DNA of 64,000 nucleotides from Spirochaetales bacterium (GTDB lineage: Bacteria; Spirochaetota; Spirochaetia; Treponematales; Treponemataceae). Made by a program: the position numbers and the translations under genes. The number at the start of each line of letters is the position of its first letter. The stretch's first letter is position 1. The stretch lies in the NCBI GenBank assembly GCA_029098225.1, contig JAQXNX010000025.1:1-64000 (forward strand), read 5' to 3'. The notes under the pieces were generated by a model. That model had not been told where the DNA came from, ran no database searches, and was given only the letters and a program-made list of their open reading frames with translations. Shown one piece after another: positions 41,636-50,807 of the stretch.

Positions 41636-43342
41636 ATGAACGAATGGCTTAAACAGGTTGCCACTAGAGCTAAAGAGCTATGGGGAAAGTGGAAGCCGAT
41701 TCAAAAAGTCATAATAATTGGAATTGTCTTATTAATAATCGTTGCAATTATTTTTGCAGCTAAGCTTTCTTCGCGTCCTGCTACTGTACGTCTGTTTAAT
41801 TCTCCTGTAACAGATGAAAATGCCCGTGCCAGTATTGTAACTCGTCTTGATTCTGAAAATGTTGAATCCTGGATTTCTTCTGACGGATATATTTCTGTAG
41901 CAGATCAGAATACTGCAAGACGAATGCGCGAAATCCTTATCAGCGAAAATCTTGTTCCTTCTTCAATAGATCCATGGGCAGGTTATTACGACAGAAGCTG
42001 GTCTACAACTGATGCTGATCAGAATGTTAAACTTAAAAATACAATACAAAAGCAGTTGATTCAGCATATTGAATCTATTTCCGAAATTACTAAAGCAGAT
42101 GTAAATATTGTTCTTCCGGAAAAGCAGATTTTTGCGGCTGATCAGGAACCTGTAACAGCCAGTGTAATTATTAAAACAACTCCTACAAGTACTCTTCTTA
42201 CAGATCAGAAAAGAATTTTAGGTCTTCAGAGACTTATCCTTAGTGCTGTAGAAGGCTTAAAAGAAGAAAACCTTATTATTACAGATTCTGATGGTAAGCA
42301 GATTAATGATTTTGAGGGAATGGAAGCAAGCACAAGACTTGATCTTGTTGCAAAGCAGCAGAAAATAATTCATCAGGAAGAGGTTCGCTTAAGGGCAGAA
42401 ATATTAAAGGCTTTACAGAGAACCTTCTCTGAAGACCGATGCCGAGAAATGAGTATTCGTGTAGAAATGGATATGTCAGAAAAGGTAAGTGATTCTACAG
42501 AAATTACTCCAATAGTAATGAAGCCTGATAATCCGGATACTCCTTATGATGATTCAGAATTACTTCAGTCTATTCCTCGTTCTGTTCAAACTGTAACTAA
42601 CGAATGGCAGGGAACCGGCTGGAATCCTGAAGGCGTTACCGGAGTAGAAGGTCAGAATCCTCCTACTTATTCAGATAACAGAAATGTCATCGGACATTCA
42701 ACTCAGACTGGTGTTGTTCAGAATAATGAAATGAATTCAAAAACTACTCATGAAGTTACTTCTCCAAAAATTGATAAAATCTCTGTTTCTGTAAACCTTG
42801 ATGGAACCTGGGTTAAGGAACTTGATGAAAAAGGAAATGTAAAGCTTACAGAATCAAATCATATTTCAAGAACTTATACTCCAATTTCTGATCGTGATCT
42901 TTCAGAAGCAGTAAGACTTATTCAGGGTGCTATCGGTTATAACCGCAACCGTGGAGACAGAGTAGAAGTTACAAATATTGCTTATTATCGTCAGGATGAA
43001 TTTGATGCAGAAGATGCTGCTTATTTTGCTGCACAGAGAAGAAAGCTTATAATAATAATAGTTTTAATTTCTATTGCAGTTGTATTAATCAGCTTTATTT
43101 TAATTAGAATTATCAGTCGTGAACTTGAACGCCGAAGACGCGAAAGAGAAGCTCGTCTTCTTGCAGAGCAGCAGGCGGCAAGAGAGCGGGCCCTTTGGGA
43201 AGCAAAAGACGAAGGCATGGAAGTTACAATGTCTGTCGAAGAAACACGACGTATGGAACTTCAGGAAAATGCAATTGCAATGGCAAAAGAGCATCCTGAA
43301 GATGTTGCAATGCTTATCCGCACTTGGCTTATGGAGGAATAA
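41636..43342 (+). CDS. fliF: flagellar MS-ring protein FliF
   Basis: Membrane ring on which the motor and export apparatus are built, 568 aa. Membrane helices near residues 23-43 (VIIIGIVLLIIVAIIFAAK) and near 450-475 (LIIIIVLISIAVVLISFILI) bound a periplasmic part with ring-building motifs (SWSTTDADQNVKLKNTIQ, ITKADVNIVLPEKQIF). The cytoplasmic tail ends EDVAMLIRTWLMEE, the segment that binds FliG. The ATG at 41636 has GGGAGGA upstream. Its stop abuts fliG. Confidence 0.95.
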   Translation: MNEWLKQVATRAKELWGKWKPIQKVIIIGIVLLIIVAIIFAAKLSSRPATVRLFNSPVTDENARASIVTRLDSENVESWISSDGYISVADQNTARRMREILISENLVPSSIDPWAGYYDRSWSTTDADQNVKLKNTIQKQLIQHIESISEITKADVNIVLPEKQIFAADQEPVTASVIIKTTPTSTLLTDQKRILGLQRLILSAVEGLKEENLIITDSDGKQINDFEGMEASTRLDLVAKQQKIIHQEEVRLRAEILKALQRTFSEDRCREMSIRVEMDMSEKVSDSTEITPIVMKPDNPDTPYDDSELLQSIPRSVQTVTNEWQGTGWNPEGVTGVEGQNPPTYSDNRNVIGHSTQTGVVQNNEMNSKTTHEVTSPKIDKISVSVNLDGTWVKELDEKGNVKLTESNHISRTYTPISDRDLSEAVRLIQGAIGYNRNRGDRVEVTNIAYYRQDEFDAEDAAYFAAQRRKLIIIIVLISIAVVLISFILIRIISRELERRRREREARLLAEQQAARERALWEAKDEGMEVTMSVEETRRMELQENAIAMAKEHPEDVAMLIRTWLMEE

Positions 43343-44452
43343 ATGTCTGATGAAATGGTAACGACCGAAGCTGCTAAAACAGAATCAAAACCAGCAGCAA
43401 AACCTGGAAGCCTTAAACCGGGTGGAAGTGGAAAAAAAGGGTCAAAAGATTATAAAAGTCTTACTGGTCGTCAAAAGGCAGCTATATTCCTTATTTCTCT
43501 TGGACCAGATGTTTCTTCCGAAATCATGAAGCACCTTCGCGAAGACGAAGTAGAAACATTAACCTTTGAAATTGCACGTCAGGAAAAAGTTAATCCTGAA
43601 TTTAAAGATGCCGTACTTGAAGAGTTCCAGGAGCTCATGAATGCTCAGAACTTTATTACAACCGGTGGTATTGATTATGCCCGCGAGCTCCTCGAAAAAT
43701 CTCTTGGTTCTCAAAAAGCTATCGATATCATCAACCGCCTCACAAGTTCTCTTCAGGTTCGTCCGTTCGACTTTATCCGCCGTACAGACCCGGCACATTT
43801 GCTCAACTTTATTCAGCAGGAATATCCGCAGACAATTGCCTTGATTCTTGCTTATCTTGAACCTGGTAAAGCTGCTATTATTTTGCAGAATCTTCCGGAA
43901 GATATGCAGGCAGAAGTTTCTAAGCGACTTGCAACAATGGACCGAACTTCACCAGATGTATTGCGTGAGGTTGAACGCGTATTGGAAAAGAAACTTTCTA
44001 CTCTGTCTTCAGAAGACTATACTGCTGCCGGTGGTGTTGAAGCTATCGTAGAAATCTTGAACCTTGTTGACCGTTCATCTGAAAAGTCTATTATCGAAGC
44101 TTTGGAAGAGGACGATCCGGATTTGGCAGAGGAAATCAAAAAGCGAATGTTCGTATTCGAAGATATCGTTATGCTCGACGACCGTGCCATTCAGAAGGTA
44201 CTCCGCGATGTCGACCAGCAGGAACTCGCAAAAGCGCTTAAATCTGTTGATACTGAAGTTCAGGATAAGATTTTCCGTAACATGTCTAAGCGTGCTGCCA
44301 GTATGCTTAAGGAAGATATGGAATTCATGGGACCTGTCCGCCTGAAGGATGTTGAAGAGTCTCAGCAGAAGATTGTATCAATCATCCGACGTCTCGAAGA
44401 TAATGGAGATATTGTAATTGCACGTTCTGGTGAGGACGAGCTTGTAAGCTAA
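43343..44452 (+). CDS. fliG: flagellar motor switch protein FliG
   Basis: Rotor protein that converts ion flow at the stators to torque, 369 aa. A Lys/Gly/Ala-rich N-terminal extension of about 40 residues precedes SLTGRQKAAIFLISLGPD; the middle holds FIQQEYPQTIALILAYL with the EHPQ-like motif as EYPQ, and the C-terminal torque domain has FEDIVMLDDRAIQKVLRDVD. Codons are richer in C/G than in fliF or fliH. ATG directly follows the fliF stop. Confidence 0.95.
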   Translation: MSDEMVTTEAAKTESKPAAKPGSLKPGGSGKKGSKDYKSLTGRQKAAIFLISLGPDVSSEIMKHLREDEVETLTFEIARQEKVNPEFKDAVLEEFQELMNAQNFITTGGIDYARELLEKSLGSQKAIDIINRLTSSLQVRPFDFIRRTDPAHLLNFIQQEYPQTIALILAYLEPGKAAIILQNLPEDMQAEVSKRLATMDRTSPDVLREVERVLEKKLSTLSSEDYTAAGGVEAIVEILNLVDRSSEKSIIEALEEDDPDLAEEIKKRMFVFEDIVMLDDRAIQKVLRDVDQQELAKALKSVDTEVQDKIFRNMSKRAASMLKEDMEFMGPVRLKDVEESQQKIVSIIRRLEDNGDIVIARSGEDELVS

Positions 44453-44470
44453 TAACAAAAAGGATTGAAT

Positions 44471-45394
44471 ATGGCAAAAGCAGTTTTTAGACCTGGGGAA
44501 GCAAAGCAGATTGATGAAAAAGTAATGCTTCCGCTTTTTAAAGATTATGCTCCTCCTGTAGAAGAAGTCGAAGAAGTTGAGGAAGAATATACCGGTCCTT
44601 CAATTGAAGATATAAAACGCGAGATAGAAGAGTATAAAGCTCAATTCGAAGTTGAAAAACAGGAAATGCTTACTAAAGCTCAGCAGGAGGCTGATGAAAT
44701 AATTCAGCGGGCTCATGATGCTGCTTTTGACGAAGTTAAACAACAGACAGATGCTGCTCAGGTTATAAAATCTGATGCTCAGACAGAAGCTCAGAAGATT
44801 ATAGATGAAGCAAAAGCTGAAGCTTCTAAAATAGTTGCAGATGCTGAAGCAGAAAAAGAAAGACTCGAAAATGAGTCTAGACAGAATGGCTTTAATCAGG
44901 GAAAAGCAGAAGGCTATCAGGATGGAGAAGCTGAAGTCAATCGCCTTGTTGAGAGAATGCATAAAATGCTTGAAGCTGTAATGCAAAAGCGTGAAGAAAT
45001 CCTTAAGGATACAGAAAGCCAGATTGTTGAACTTGTAATTCTTATGGCTAGAAAGGTTGTTAAGGTTCTTTCTGAAAATCAGAAAAATGTCGTTATGGCT
45101 AATACTCTTGCAGCTCTTAAAAAAGTGCGAACACGTGGAGATGTAACAATTCGTGTTAATTTTGAAGATGTAAAATTAACTTCTGAGCATGCAAAAGAAT
45201 TTATTCAGCATGTTGAAAATGTTCAGAAAATTACAGTTCTTGAAGATTCTTCTGTAGAGAAGGGCGGCTGTATTGTGGAAACTGACTTTGGTGCTATTGA
45301 TGCCAGAATCTCAAGCCAGCTTACTGAACTTGAAAATAAGATACTTGAACTTTCGCCAGTAAAGAATATTAAGAAATCAGATTCACTTGAATAA
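44471..45394 (+). CDS. fliH: flagellar assembly protein FliH
   Basis: Regulator and stator-like partner of the export ATPase FliI, 307 aa. The central part (about 45-150) is a long Glu/Ala/Lys-rich coiled coil (EIIQRAHDAAFDEVKQQTDA), followed by the conserved C-terminal domain with NGFNQGKAEGYQDGEAE and ILEDSSVEKGGCIVETDFG. ATG at 44471 with AGGA upstream is preferred to TTG at 44465. Confidence 0.92.
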   Translation: MAKAVFRPGEAKQIDEKVMLPLFKDYAPPVEEVEEVEEEYTGPSIEDIKREIEEYKAQFEVEKQEMLTKAQQEADEIIQRAHDAAFDEVKQQTDAAQVIKSDAQTEAQKIIDEAKAEASKIVADAEAEKERLENESRQNGFNQGKAEGYQDGEAEVNRLVERMHKMLEAVMQKREEILKDTESQIVELVILMARKVVKVLSENQKNVVMANTLAALKKVRTRGDVTIRVNFEDVKLTSEHAKEFIQHVENVQKITVLEDSSVEKGGCIVETDFGAIDARISSQLTELENKILELSPVKNIKKSDSLE

Positions 45395-45426
45395 TTTTAT
45401 TATTTGAAATTGAAAGGATGAATAAT

Positions 45427-46893
45427 TTGGAAAGTTCTGATATTGCCATAAAAACAAATTTTAATTTCACAAAATATCTTGAAAATGTTCTTGATGCAGA
45501 AACTATTAAATATACTGGAAGAGTTGCTGCCGTAAAAGGTCTTGAAGTTATTAGTGAAGGTCCTCGTTCTGAAATAGGTGAGATTTGTACAATCAAACTT
45601 GCAGATGGTTCATTTTTACAGGCTGAAGTTACAGGTCTTAATGGAAAAATGGTTCAGCTTGCTCCGTTTGGTGCAACAAAAGGAATTGGTGTTGGCTGCG
45701 AAGTTGTTGCTTCTGGTCAAACTCTTTTAGTTCCTGTAGGAAAAAATCTTCTTGGCAGAATGATTGATGCATCAGGTCGTCCATGTGATGATAAAGGTGA
45801 ACTTATTCCAGAAATGTATTATCCTGCTGTAAACGAACCTCCAAGTCCTAATGATCGCACAGATATTAATCGAAGAATTGTAACTGGAGTTCGAGCAATT
45901 GATTCTCTTTTGACTGTAGGAAAAGGTCAGCGTCTTGGAATTTTTGCCGGCTCTGGAGTTGGTAAATCTACACTTCTTAGTATAATTGCCCGTAACACAA
46001 ATGCTGATATAAATGTAATTGGCTTAATTGGTGAACGTGGCCGCGAAGTTCTTGACTTTGTAAAAAGAGATCTTGGTGTAGAAGGTATGAAGCGTTCTGT
46101 AATTGTTGTTGCAACAAGTGATGAGCCTTCAATCTGTCGTCTTCGTGCTGCTCAGGTTTGTACTTCTATTGCAGAATATTTTAGAGATCAGGGCTTTGAT
46201 GTAATGCTTATGATGGATTCTGTAACTCGTTTTGCACATGCTCAAAGAGAGCTTGGTCTGGCAGCAGGTGAACCTCCGGCTCAAAAAGGTTATCCACCAA
46301 GCGTATTTGATATGATTCCTAAGCTTCTTGAAAGAAGTGGTACAAATAAAAAGGGTACAATCACTGCTTTTTATACAGTTCTTGTTGATGGTGATGATAT
46401 GAACGAACCTATTACAGATAAGGTTCGCGGAACATTAGATGGGCATATTGTTTTAAGCCGGCGTCTTGCACAGGCTTATCATTATCCTGCAATCGATATT
46501 TTGAATTCAATTTCTCGTCTTTCTAAAAGAGTATGCGGTGCACAGACAAGAAAAGCTGTTGGTCAGTTGCGTACCTGGATGTCTGTTTACGAAGAAAATG
46601 AAACAATGATAACTGCAGGAATTTATCAGAAAGGTTCTTCTCCTTCTGTAGACATTGCAATAGATAAACATGATCAGATTGAAGAATTTTTAAAGCAGGA
46701 AGAGTACGAACCTTGTCCTATAGAAGAAACCTTGCAGAAGCTTTCTGAACTTACTGGAATAGAAATTCCAGAGAATGAATATGTTGAAAATCCTGCTGTT
46801 TCAATTCCAACAACTGCACAGATAGTAGATTCTTCAAAAAGCGGAGATAATTCAGAGCAGAATTCTTTAGAGGCTAACACTTTGACAAATTAG
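45427..46893 (+). CDS. fliI: flagellum-specific ATPase FliI
   Basis: F1-beta-like ATPase of the flagellar type III export system, 488 aa. Walker A GIFAGSGVGKSTLLSIIAR near residue 175, VIGLIGERGREVLDFV, MLMMDSVTRFAHAQREL and the export-ATPase signature GEPPAQKGYPPSVF. AAAGGA overlaps the ATG at 45418, so the TTG at 45427, eight bases after it, is the likelier start. C-terminal 30 residues are Ser-rich. It is followed by fliJ after 16 bases. Confidence 0.93.
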   Translation: MESSDIAIKTNFNFTKYLENVLDAETIKYTGRVAAVKGLEVISEGPRSEIGEICTIKLADGSFLQAEVTGLNGKMVQLAPFGATKGIGVGCEVVASGQTLLVPVGKNLLGRMIDASGRPCDDKGELIPEMYYPAVNEPPSPNDRTDINRRIVTGVRAIDSLLTVGKGQRLGIFAGSGVGKSTLLSIIARNTNADINVIGLIGERGREVLDFVKRDLGVEGMKRSVIVVATSDEPSICRLRAAQVCTSIAEYFRDQGFDVMLMMDSVTRFAHAQRELGLAAGEPPAQKGYPPSVFDMIPKLLERSGTNKKGTITAFYTVLVDGDDMNEPITDKVRGTLDGHIVLSRRLAQAYHYPAIDILNSISRLSKRVCGAQTRKAVGQLRTWMSVYEENETMITAGIYQKGSSPSVDIAIDKHDQIEEFLKQEEYEPCPIEETLQKLSELTGIEIPENEYVENPAVSIPTTAQIVDSSKSGDNSEQNSLEANTLTN

Positions 46894-46909
46894 TTTTTTT
46901 TGCTGCGTT

Positions 46910-47326
46910 ATGAAGAAATTTAAATTTGAACTTGAAAAAATTCTTGAGTATCGTAATTACGAAAAAAAAGCAGCCGAAGGTGAGCTTGCAAAAGCTCTGG
47001 CAGTAGAAGCCCAGATTAATGCCCAGTTAGAAGCTATAGCTCTTAAACTTGTTCAGATGAACAAAAGTATGAAAACTTCTTATAACTTTAATGATATTAT
47101 TGCTCAAAGCCAGCATACAAATCTACTTAATTATCAAAAGGAAGAACTTCTAAAACAGCTTGCTCAGGCAAAGCTTGTCACTGAACAAAAACGTTCCGTT
47201 CTTCGCGAATGCATGAAAAAAACAACCGCTCTGGAAAAGTTAAAAGAAAAGCAGCTCGCCGACTGGAAAGCCGCCGCCGATTACGAAGAAGCAGAATTAT
47301 TGGATGAAGTAAAGAATAAACTCTAG
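46910..47326 (+). CDS. fliJ: flagellar export protein FliJ
   Basis: Coiled-coil stalk protein of the export apparatus, 138 aa, almost entirely predicted helix with a KKFKFELEKILEYRNYEKKAAEGELA start and heptad repeats throughout. The family is recognised mainly by this architecture and by its position after fliI. Last gene of the operon; the next gene is convergent, 31 bases away. Confidence 0.88.
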   Translation: MKKFKFELEKILEYRNYEKKAAEGELAKALAVEAQINAQLEAIALKLVQMNKSMKTSYNFNDIIAQSQHTNLLNYQKEELLKQLAQAKLVTEQKRSVLRECMKKTTALEKLKEKQLADWKAAADYEEAELLDEVKNKL

Positions 47327-47357
47327 GAGTTTTCTTCCGGAATGAATGAAGTTCTGG

Positions 47358-47900
47358 TCAATACCATCTGTTAATTATGTATTCAATTTCATCGGCAATT
47401 TTCTTATATTTTTTTCGATATACTACATAGCAGAGAAAAACAATTAAAAAAATAAAAAGAATCACAGGAATAATTTCTTTAAAATTAAAATTCATAATTA
47501 TTCCGGCGTATACAAGCATATAAATAAAAAAAATAATGAAACTAAGACTAAAATACCCTTTAATAATTACACATCTGTTTTCGGAATCAACAGAAATATT
47601 TCCAATTAAGAAATCTGAATTACTTCTGGTAAATACAAAAATCTTTCTTCGGAAGAAGAATAAATCTTCGGAAATCATTTTTCCTGTAAGTTTCGAAAAA
47701 TTCATTTTTTTATCCATGGTATTTATAAATTCCTGAATTCTTTTAGACGCTTTGACCGTATCAGAAATTTCGATTTTTTTAGTAAAAATTGGAATACCAA
47801 ATTTAAAATAAAATGCATTCCAGGTTGCAAAAAGTATAAGATTTATGATTAAAATAAAGATTAATACTATGGATGATATTTCTATAAAATTAGCTGGCAT
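47358..47900 (-). CDS. hypothetical membrane protein
   Basis: A 180-residue protein with one N-terminal membrane helix (about 8-30), a charged soluble stretch (about 35-110) and two closely spaced C-terminal helices (about 112-155), ending with Lys-rich residues. I do not recognise the family. No Shine-Dalgarno is visible before the ATG. It follows the kinase gene on the same strand but a strong 15-bp hairpin lies between. Confidence 0.65.
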   Translation of the reverse strand: MPANFIEISSIVLIFILIINLILFATWNAFYFKFGIPIFTKKIEISDTVKASKRIQEFINTMDKKMNFSKLTGKMISEDLFFFRRKIFVFTRSNSDFLIGNISVDSENRCVIIKGYFSLSFIIFFIYMLVYAGIIMNFNFKEIIPVILFIFLIVFLCYVVYRKKYKKIADEIEYIINRWY

Positions 47901-47914
47901 TTTTTAATAAATTA

Positions 47915-47951
47915 ATTACAACCGGGTTTTGTGTATAAACCCGGTTGTAAT
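47915..47951 (-). terminator. strong hairpin after the nucleoside kinase gene
   Basis: ATTACAACCGGGTTT (47915-47929) pairs with AAACCCGGTTGTAAT (47937-47951), 15 perfect pairs and a 7-base loop, eight bases after the kinase stop. On the minus strand the following sequence is TAATTTATT rather than a full T-tract, so termination may be partial. Confidence 0.65.
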
Positions 47952-47958
47952 ATGCAGG

Positions 47959-49626
47959 TTAATATTTAAATGCACTTCCGCCGATGAATTCGCGGATAAT
48001 TGAGCGTGGCGGTACTGCGCTTGGCGAGATTGTGGCGAAGTTCTCGAGGAACTGGAGAAGTCTTCTTGCCTCGGCATATTCCTTTTCCATTGGAGTAACC
48101 TGGCGGAGAAGTGGTGCTGCATATACACGAAGAACTGAAAGTTCATAATCAAGTGCTGTATTCAAAACTGCATCTGCGTTGTTCTGGAACGGGAAGATGT
48201 GAAGCTCTTCACCACGTCTTACACTTGGCCACATTTCAATTGTTCCTGCTGCAGGTTTTCCGCGGAAGTTGTTGTCGCGTACAATGCGGCGGATCAGGCG
48301 GTTATCGCTGGTAGAAATGCGGTTGTGGTCATCCAGGTTGAGCTGGGTGAGGGCAGAAAGATAAATCTTAAACTTGAACTCCGGTGCAACTTTTGGAGTA
48401 AGCTTATCATTCAAGCCATGGATTCCTTCCAGAATAAGAATCTCATTTTCAGAGAGACGGAGTTTGTTCTTCTCTTCAAAATATGAAGTTCCTGTGTGGA
48501 AGTCGTAGCTTGGAATTGTAACTTCTTTACCATTGAACAAATCAACAAGCTGGTTATTCAAAAGCTCAATATTCAAAGCTTCAAGACATTCATAGTCCGG
48601 CTTGCCGTCTGCATCAAGTGGAGTTTTTTCGTGACCAACATAGTAGCAGTCAAGGCTGATTACCTTTGGCTGGTAGCCCATAGCCTGAAGCTCGAGGGCT
48701 AGTTTTTTAGCCGAAGTAGTTTTTCCCGAAGAAGAAGGTCCCGCAATCAGAACTACGCGGACAGTCTTTTTATCAACAATCTGGGAAGCGATTTTTGATA
48801 TATTCTTCTGCTGATAGATTTCTGTGATTTCAATGAAGTCGTTAATCTTGCGTTTACCAATGAGTTCATTGAGGGAAGCAGCAGAAGTAACGTTCATTCT
48901 CTTGCCCCATTCCTTGTACTTGCTGTAAATTTCAAAAAGTTTTGGCTGGTCAACAAATGGAGTGAGTTTGTCCGGATCAGAAGATTTTGGGAAGCGGAGA
49001 AGGAAGCCTTCGCCATACTTCATCAATTCAAAAGTCTTAAGCACGCTTGTTGAAAGTACAAGAGGACCAAAGTACAAATCAGAAAAATCACCAATCGAAT
49101 TGATTTTGATGGTTGGAGTACAGTTGAACTTAATCTGCTTGCGGGTTTCTACAAGGTTGAGTTTTTCAAAAAGCTCTGCAGCCTTAGCGTATGGAATAGT
49201 CTCTGTTGTGATTGGAATATCCTTTTCAACAAGAGATTTCATTTCGCTGGTGAGCTGTTTGATTTCTTTTTCTGTAATTTTCTTTGCACCTTCCAGAGTG
49301 TAGTAGTAGCCGTAACCAAGGCTGTGACCTACAAGAAGTCGGGCCTTAGGAAAAAGGTTGTGAGCAGCAGCGGCAAGTAAGAGACAAAGTGAGCGGCGGT
49401 AAACGGCAGCTCCGTCCTTTGATTTTGCAACAACCGGCTCGAGGGCTGCGTCGTAAGTAAGAGGCATGTCCAGAGGGCATATTTCGTTGCTGATTCTTAC
49501 TGCGTAGATTTCTTTATCCGGGATTCCAAAGTTTCCTGTAATTACCGAAACAGGTGTGCCATATGGTACCAGTTTTTTGGTGATTTCTTTTTCGTCTTTT
49601 ATAAATGTAATGCTGATGTCGTTCAT
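47959..49626 (-). CDS. TGS/ThrRS-like domain-nucleoside (uridine) kinase fusion
   Basis: A 555-residue fusion. Residues 1-60 form a TGS-type domain; 60-220 resemble the editing-type second domain of threonyl-tRNA synthetase (AAAAHNLFPKARLLVGHSLGYGYYY). The C-terminal 290-500 region is a uridine kinase/phosphoribulokinase-type P-loop kinase: VVLIAGPSSSGKTTSAKKLA, ISLDCYYVG, PSYDFHTG, LILEGIHGLN and RRIVRDNNFRG. Such fusions occur in clostridia and spirochetes and are annotated as nucleoside kinases. The two editing-site His residues are missing. Start follows a clear AGGTATC leader only weakly resembling a Shine-Dalgarno. Confidence 0.85.
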   Translation of the reverse strand: MNDISITFIKDEKEITKKLVPYGTPVSVITGNFGIPDKEIYAVRISNEICPLDMPLTYDAALEPVVAKSKDGAAVYRRSLCLLLAAAAHNLFPKARLLVGHSLGYGYYYTLEGAKKITEKEIKQLTSEMKSLVEKDIPITTETIPYAKAAELFEKLNLVETRKQIKFNCTPTIKINSIGDFSDLYFGPLVLSTSVLKTFELMKYGEGFLLRFPKSSDPDKLTPFVDQPKLFEIYSKYKEWGKRMNVTSAASLNELIGKRKINDFIEITEIYQQKNISKIASQIVDKKTVRVVLIAGPSSSGKTTSAKKLALELQAMGYQPKVISLDCYYVGHEKTPLDADGKPDYECLEALNIELLNNQLVDLFNGKEVTIPSYDFHTGTSYFEEKNKLRLSENEILILEGIHGLNDKLTPKVAPEFKFKIYLSALTQLNLDDHNRISTSDNRLIRRIVRDNNFRGKPAAGTIEMWPSVRRGEELHIFPFQNNADAVLNTALDYELSVLRVYAAPLLRQVTPMEKEYAEARRLLQFLENFATISPSAVPPRSIIREFIGGSAFKY

Positions 49627-49710
49627 GATAGATACCTCACAGTTGTTCGATTTTTTTCTCCGATTCTTCTATTATAAAGGGTAAAATCTGATTTGTGAAA
49701 TAAAAAAAAT

Positions 49711-49751
49711 ACGGTGGTTGAGTAGGCCAATGGCCGTATCGGAACCACCGT
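49711..49751. repeat. GGTGGTTGAG...AACCACC palindrome
   Basis: ACGGTGGTT (49711-49719) pairs with AACCACCGT (49743-49751); the interior AGGCCAATGGCCGTATCGG forms a second small stem. This belongs to a palindrome type I recall from many bacterial phyla. It lies between the kinase gene start and the CPBP protease gene end. Confidence 0.6.
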
Positions 49752-49814
49752 GTTACTGTTACTACGAATGTTGGATTTTGGAAGAAAAATCGATGTGAGG
49801 TAAATATTTCAAAA

Positions 49815-50663
49815 CTATATTATTTCTTTCTTGTTTTTGCCAATCAGGTAAATGCAAATTGAAACCAGAATATATCCTATGATTGATGGCAAGGCAGCTT
49901 CTACACCAAAGTTTCCGCCTGTAAGAAGTTTGCCTGCTGATTTTACTGGAATTATAATATAAGAAGCATTTGGTTTTCCATTAACTATTTCTCCGATTCC
50001 AAATAAATTTCCAATTATCAAAAAATTCCAGAGAGAATGAGCTAAAGCACCCGGCCATATAGAATCAGAATTCAGGGCAAAGAAAGTAAACATTACTGCT
50101 ACAGATGAACCAGCCAGAATAAGAAGTATTAAATCTAATAAATTAAAAGTCTGCATGTTCAGAATGTGAAGGCAGGCAAATAAAACTGCAGGTATGATGA
50201 CGGCTGCTTTCTGGCCTAATGTCTTTTTCATATAACGGAAAATCATGCCGCGAAAAATCAGCTCTTCGCATATTCCTGCAGGAAGTCCAGTGTTGAAAAT
50301 GCCATTGATTAAAGAATTGAGAAGCTTTCCTTCTTTTGTAACATAAGGCTTTCCTGGCAATATGTATGCATAAAAAAGAAGAATTAAAAGGGGTAAAAGA
50401 ATTGCCAGAATAATAAGGGGCAGCTTTATTGGCTTTAATTTGAGCCCCAGAGTTTCATCGTCAATTTTTAAGACTTTAGCTGATACCAGCCAGGCGAGTA
50501 AAACCGTTATTGTAATACGTAAAATACATGAAATAATACATGCAAGGTTTTGAAAATTAAAAATAGTTAGTATGGTATTCTGCACCAGACTTCCAGGCAC
50601 AAATACGATAATTGACAAAATAATTACGCCAATATTTTTTAAAATTGTTTTAAATTTGTTCAT
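49815..50663 (-). CDS. CPBP-family intramembrane metalloprotease
   Basis: Multi-pass membrane protein of 282 aa with the CAAX-prenyl protease/bacteriocin-processing (Abi) motifs: EELIFRGMIFRYM (Glu-Glu-x-x-x-Arg), FACLHI and ALAHSLWN with the metal-binding His residues. Bacterial members process peptides or confer self-immunity; no bacteriocin gene is seen nearby. The ATG at 50663 has AGGAG seven bases upstream; an upstream start at 50702 is less likely. Confidence 0.87.
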   Translation of the reverse strand: MNKFKTILKNIGVIILSIIVFVPGSLVQNTILTIFNFQNLACIISCILRITITVLLAWLVSAKVLKIDDETLGLKLKPIKLPLIILAILLPLLILLFYAYILPGKPYVTKEGKLLNSLINGIFNTGLPAGICEELIFRGMIFRYMKKTLGQKAAVIIPAVLFACLHILNMQTFNLLDLILLILAGSSVAVMFTFFALNSDSIWPGALAHSLWNFLIIGNLFGIGEIVNGKPNASYIIIPVKSAGKLLTGGNFGVEAALPSIIGYILVSICIYLIGKNKKEII

Positions 50664-50807
50664 TACATCACTCCTGTTAAAAACTATGAAATAATAATAC
50701 AAATGTTTGAAATATACTAGAAATATACTAGATTATTGAATAAATTTTTCATTTGTGGTATTTTTAACAGATAAAATTAGTATTCTATTATATACAAGGA
50801 GTTCCTA

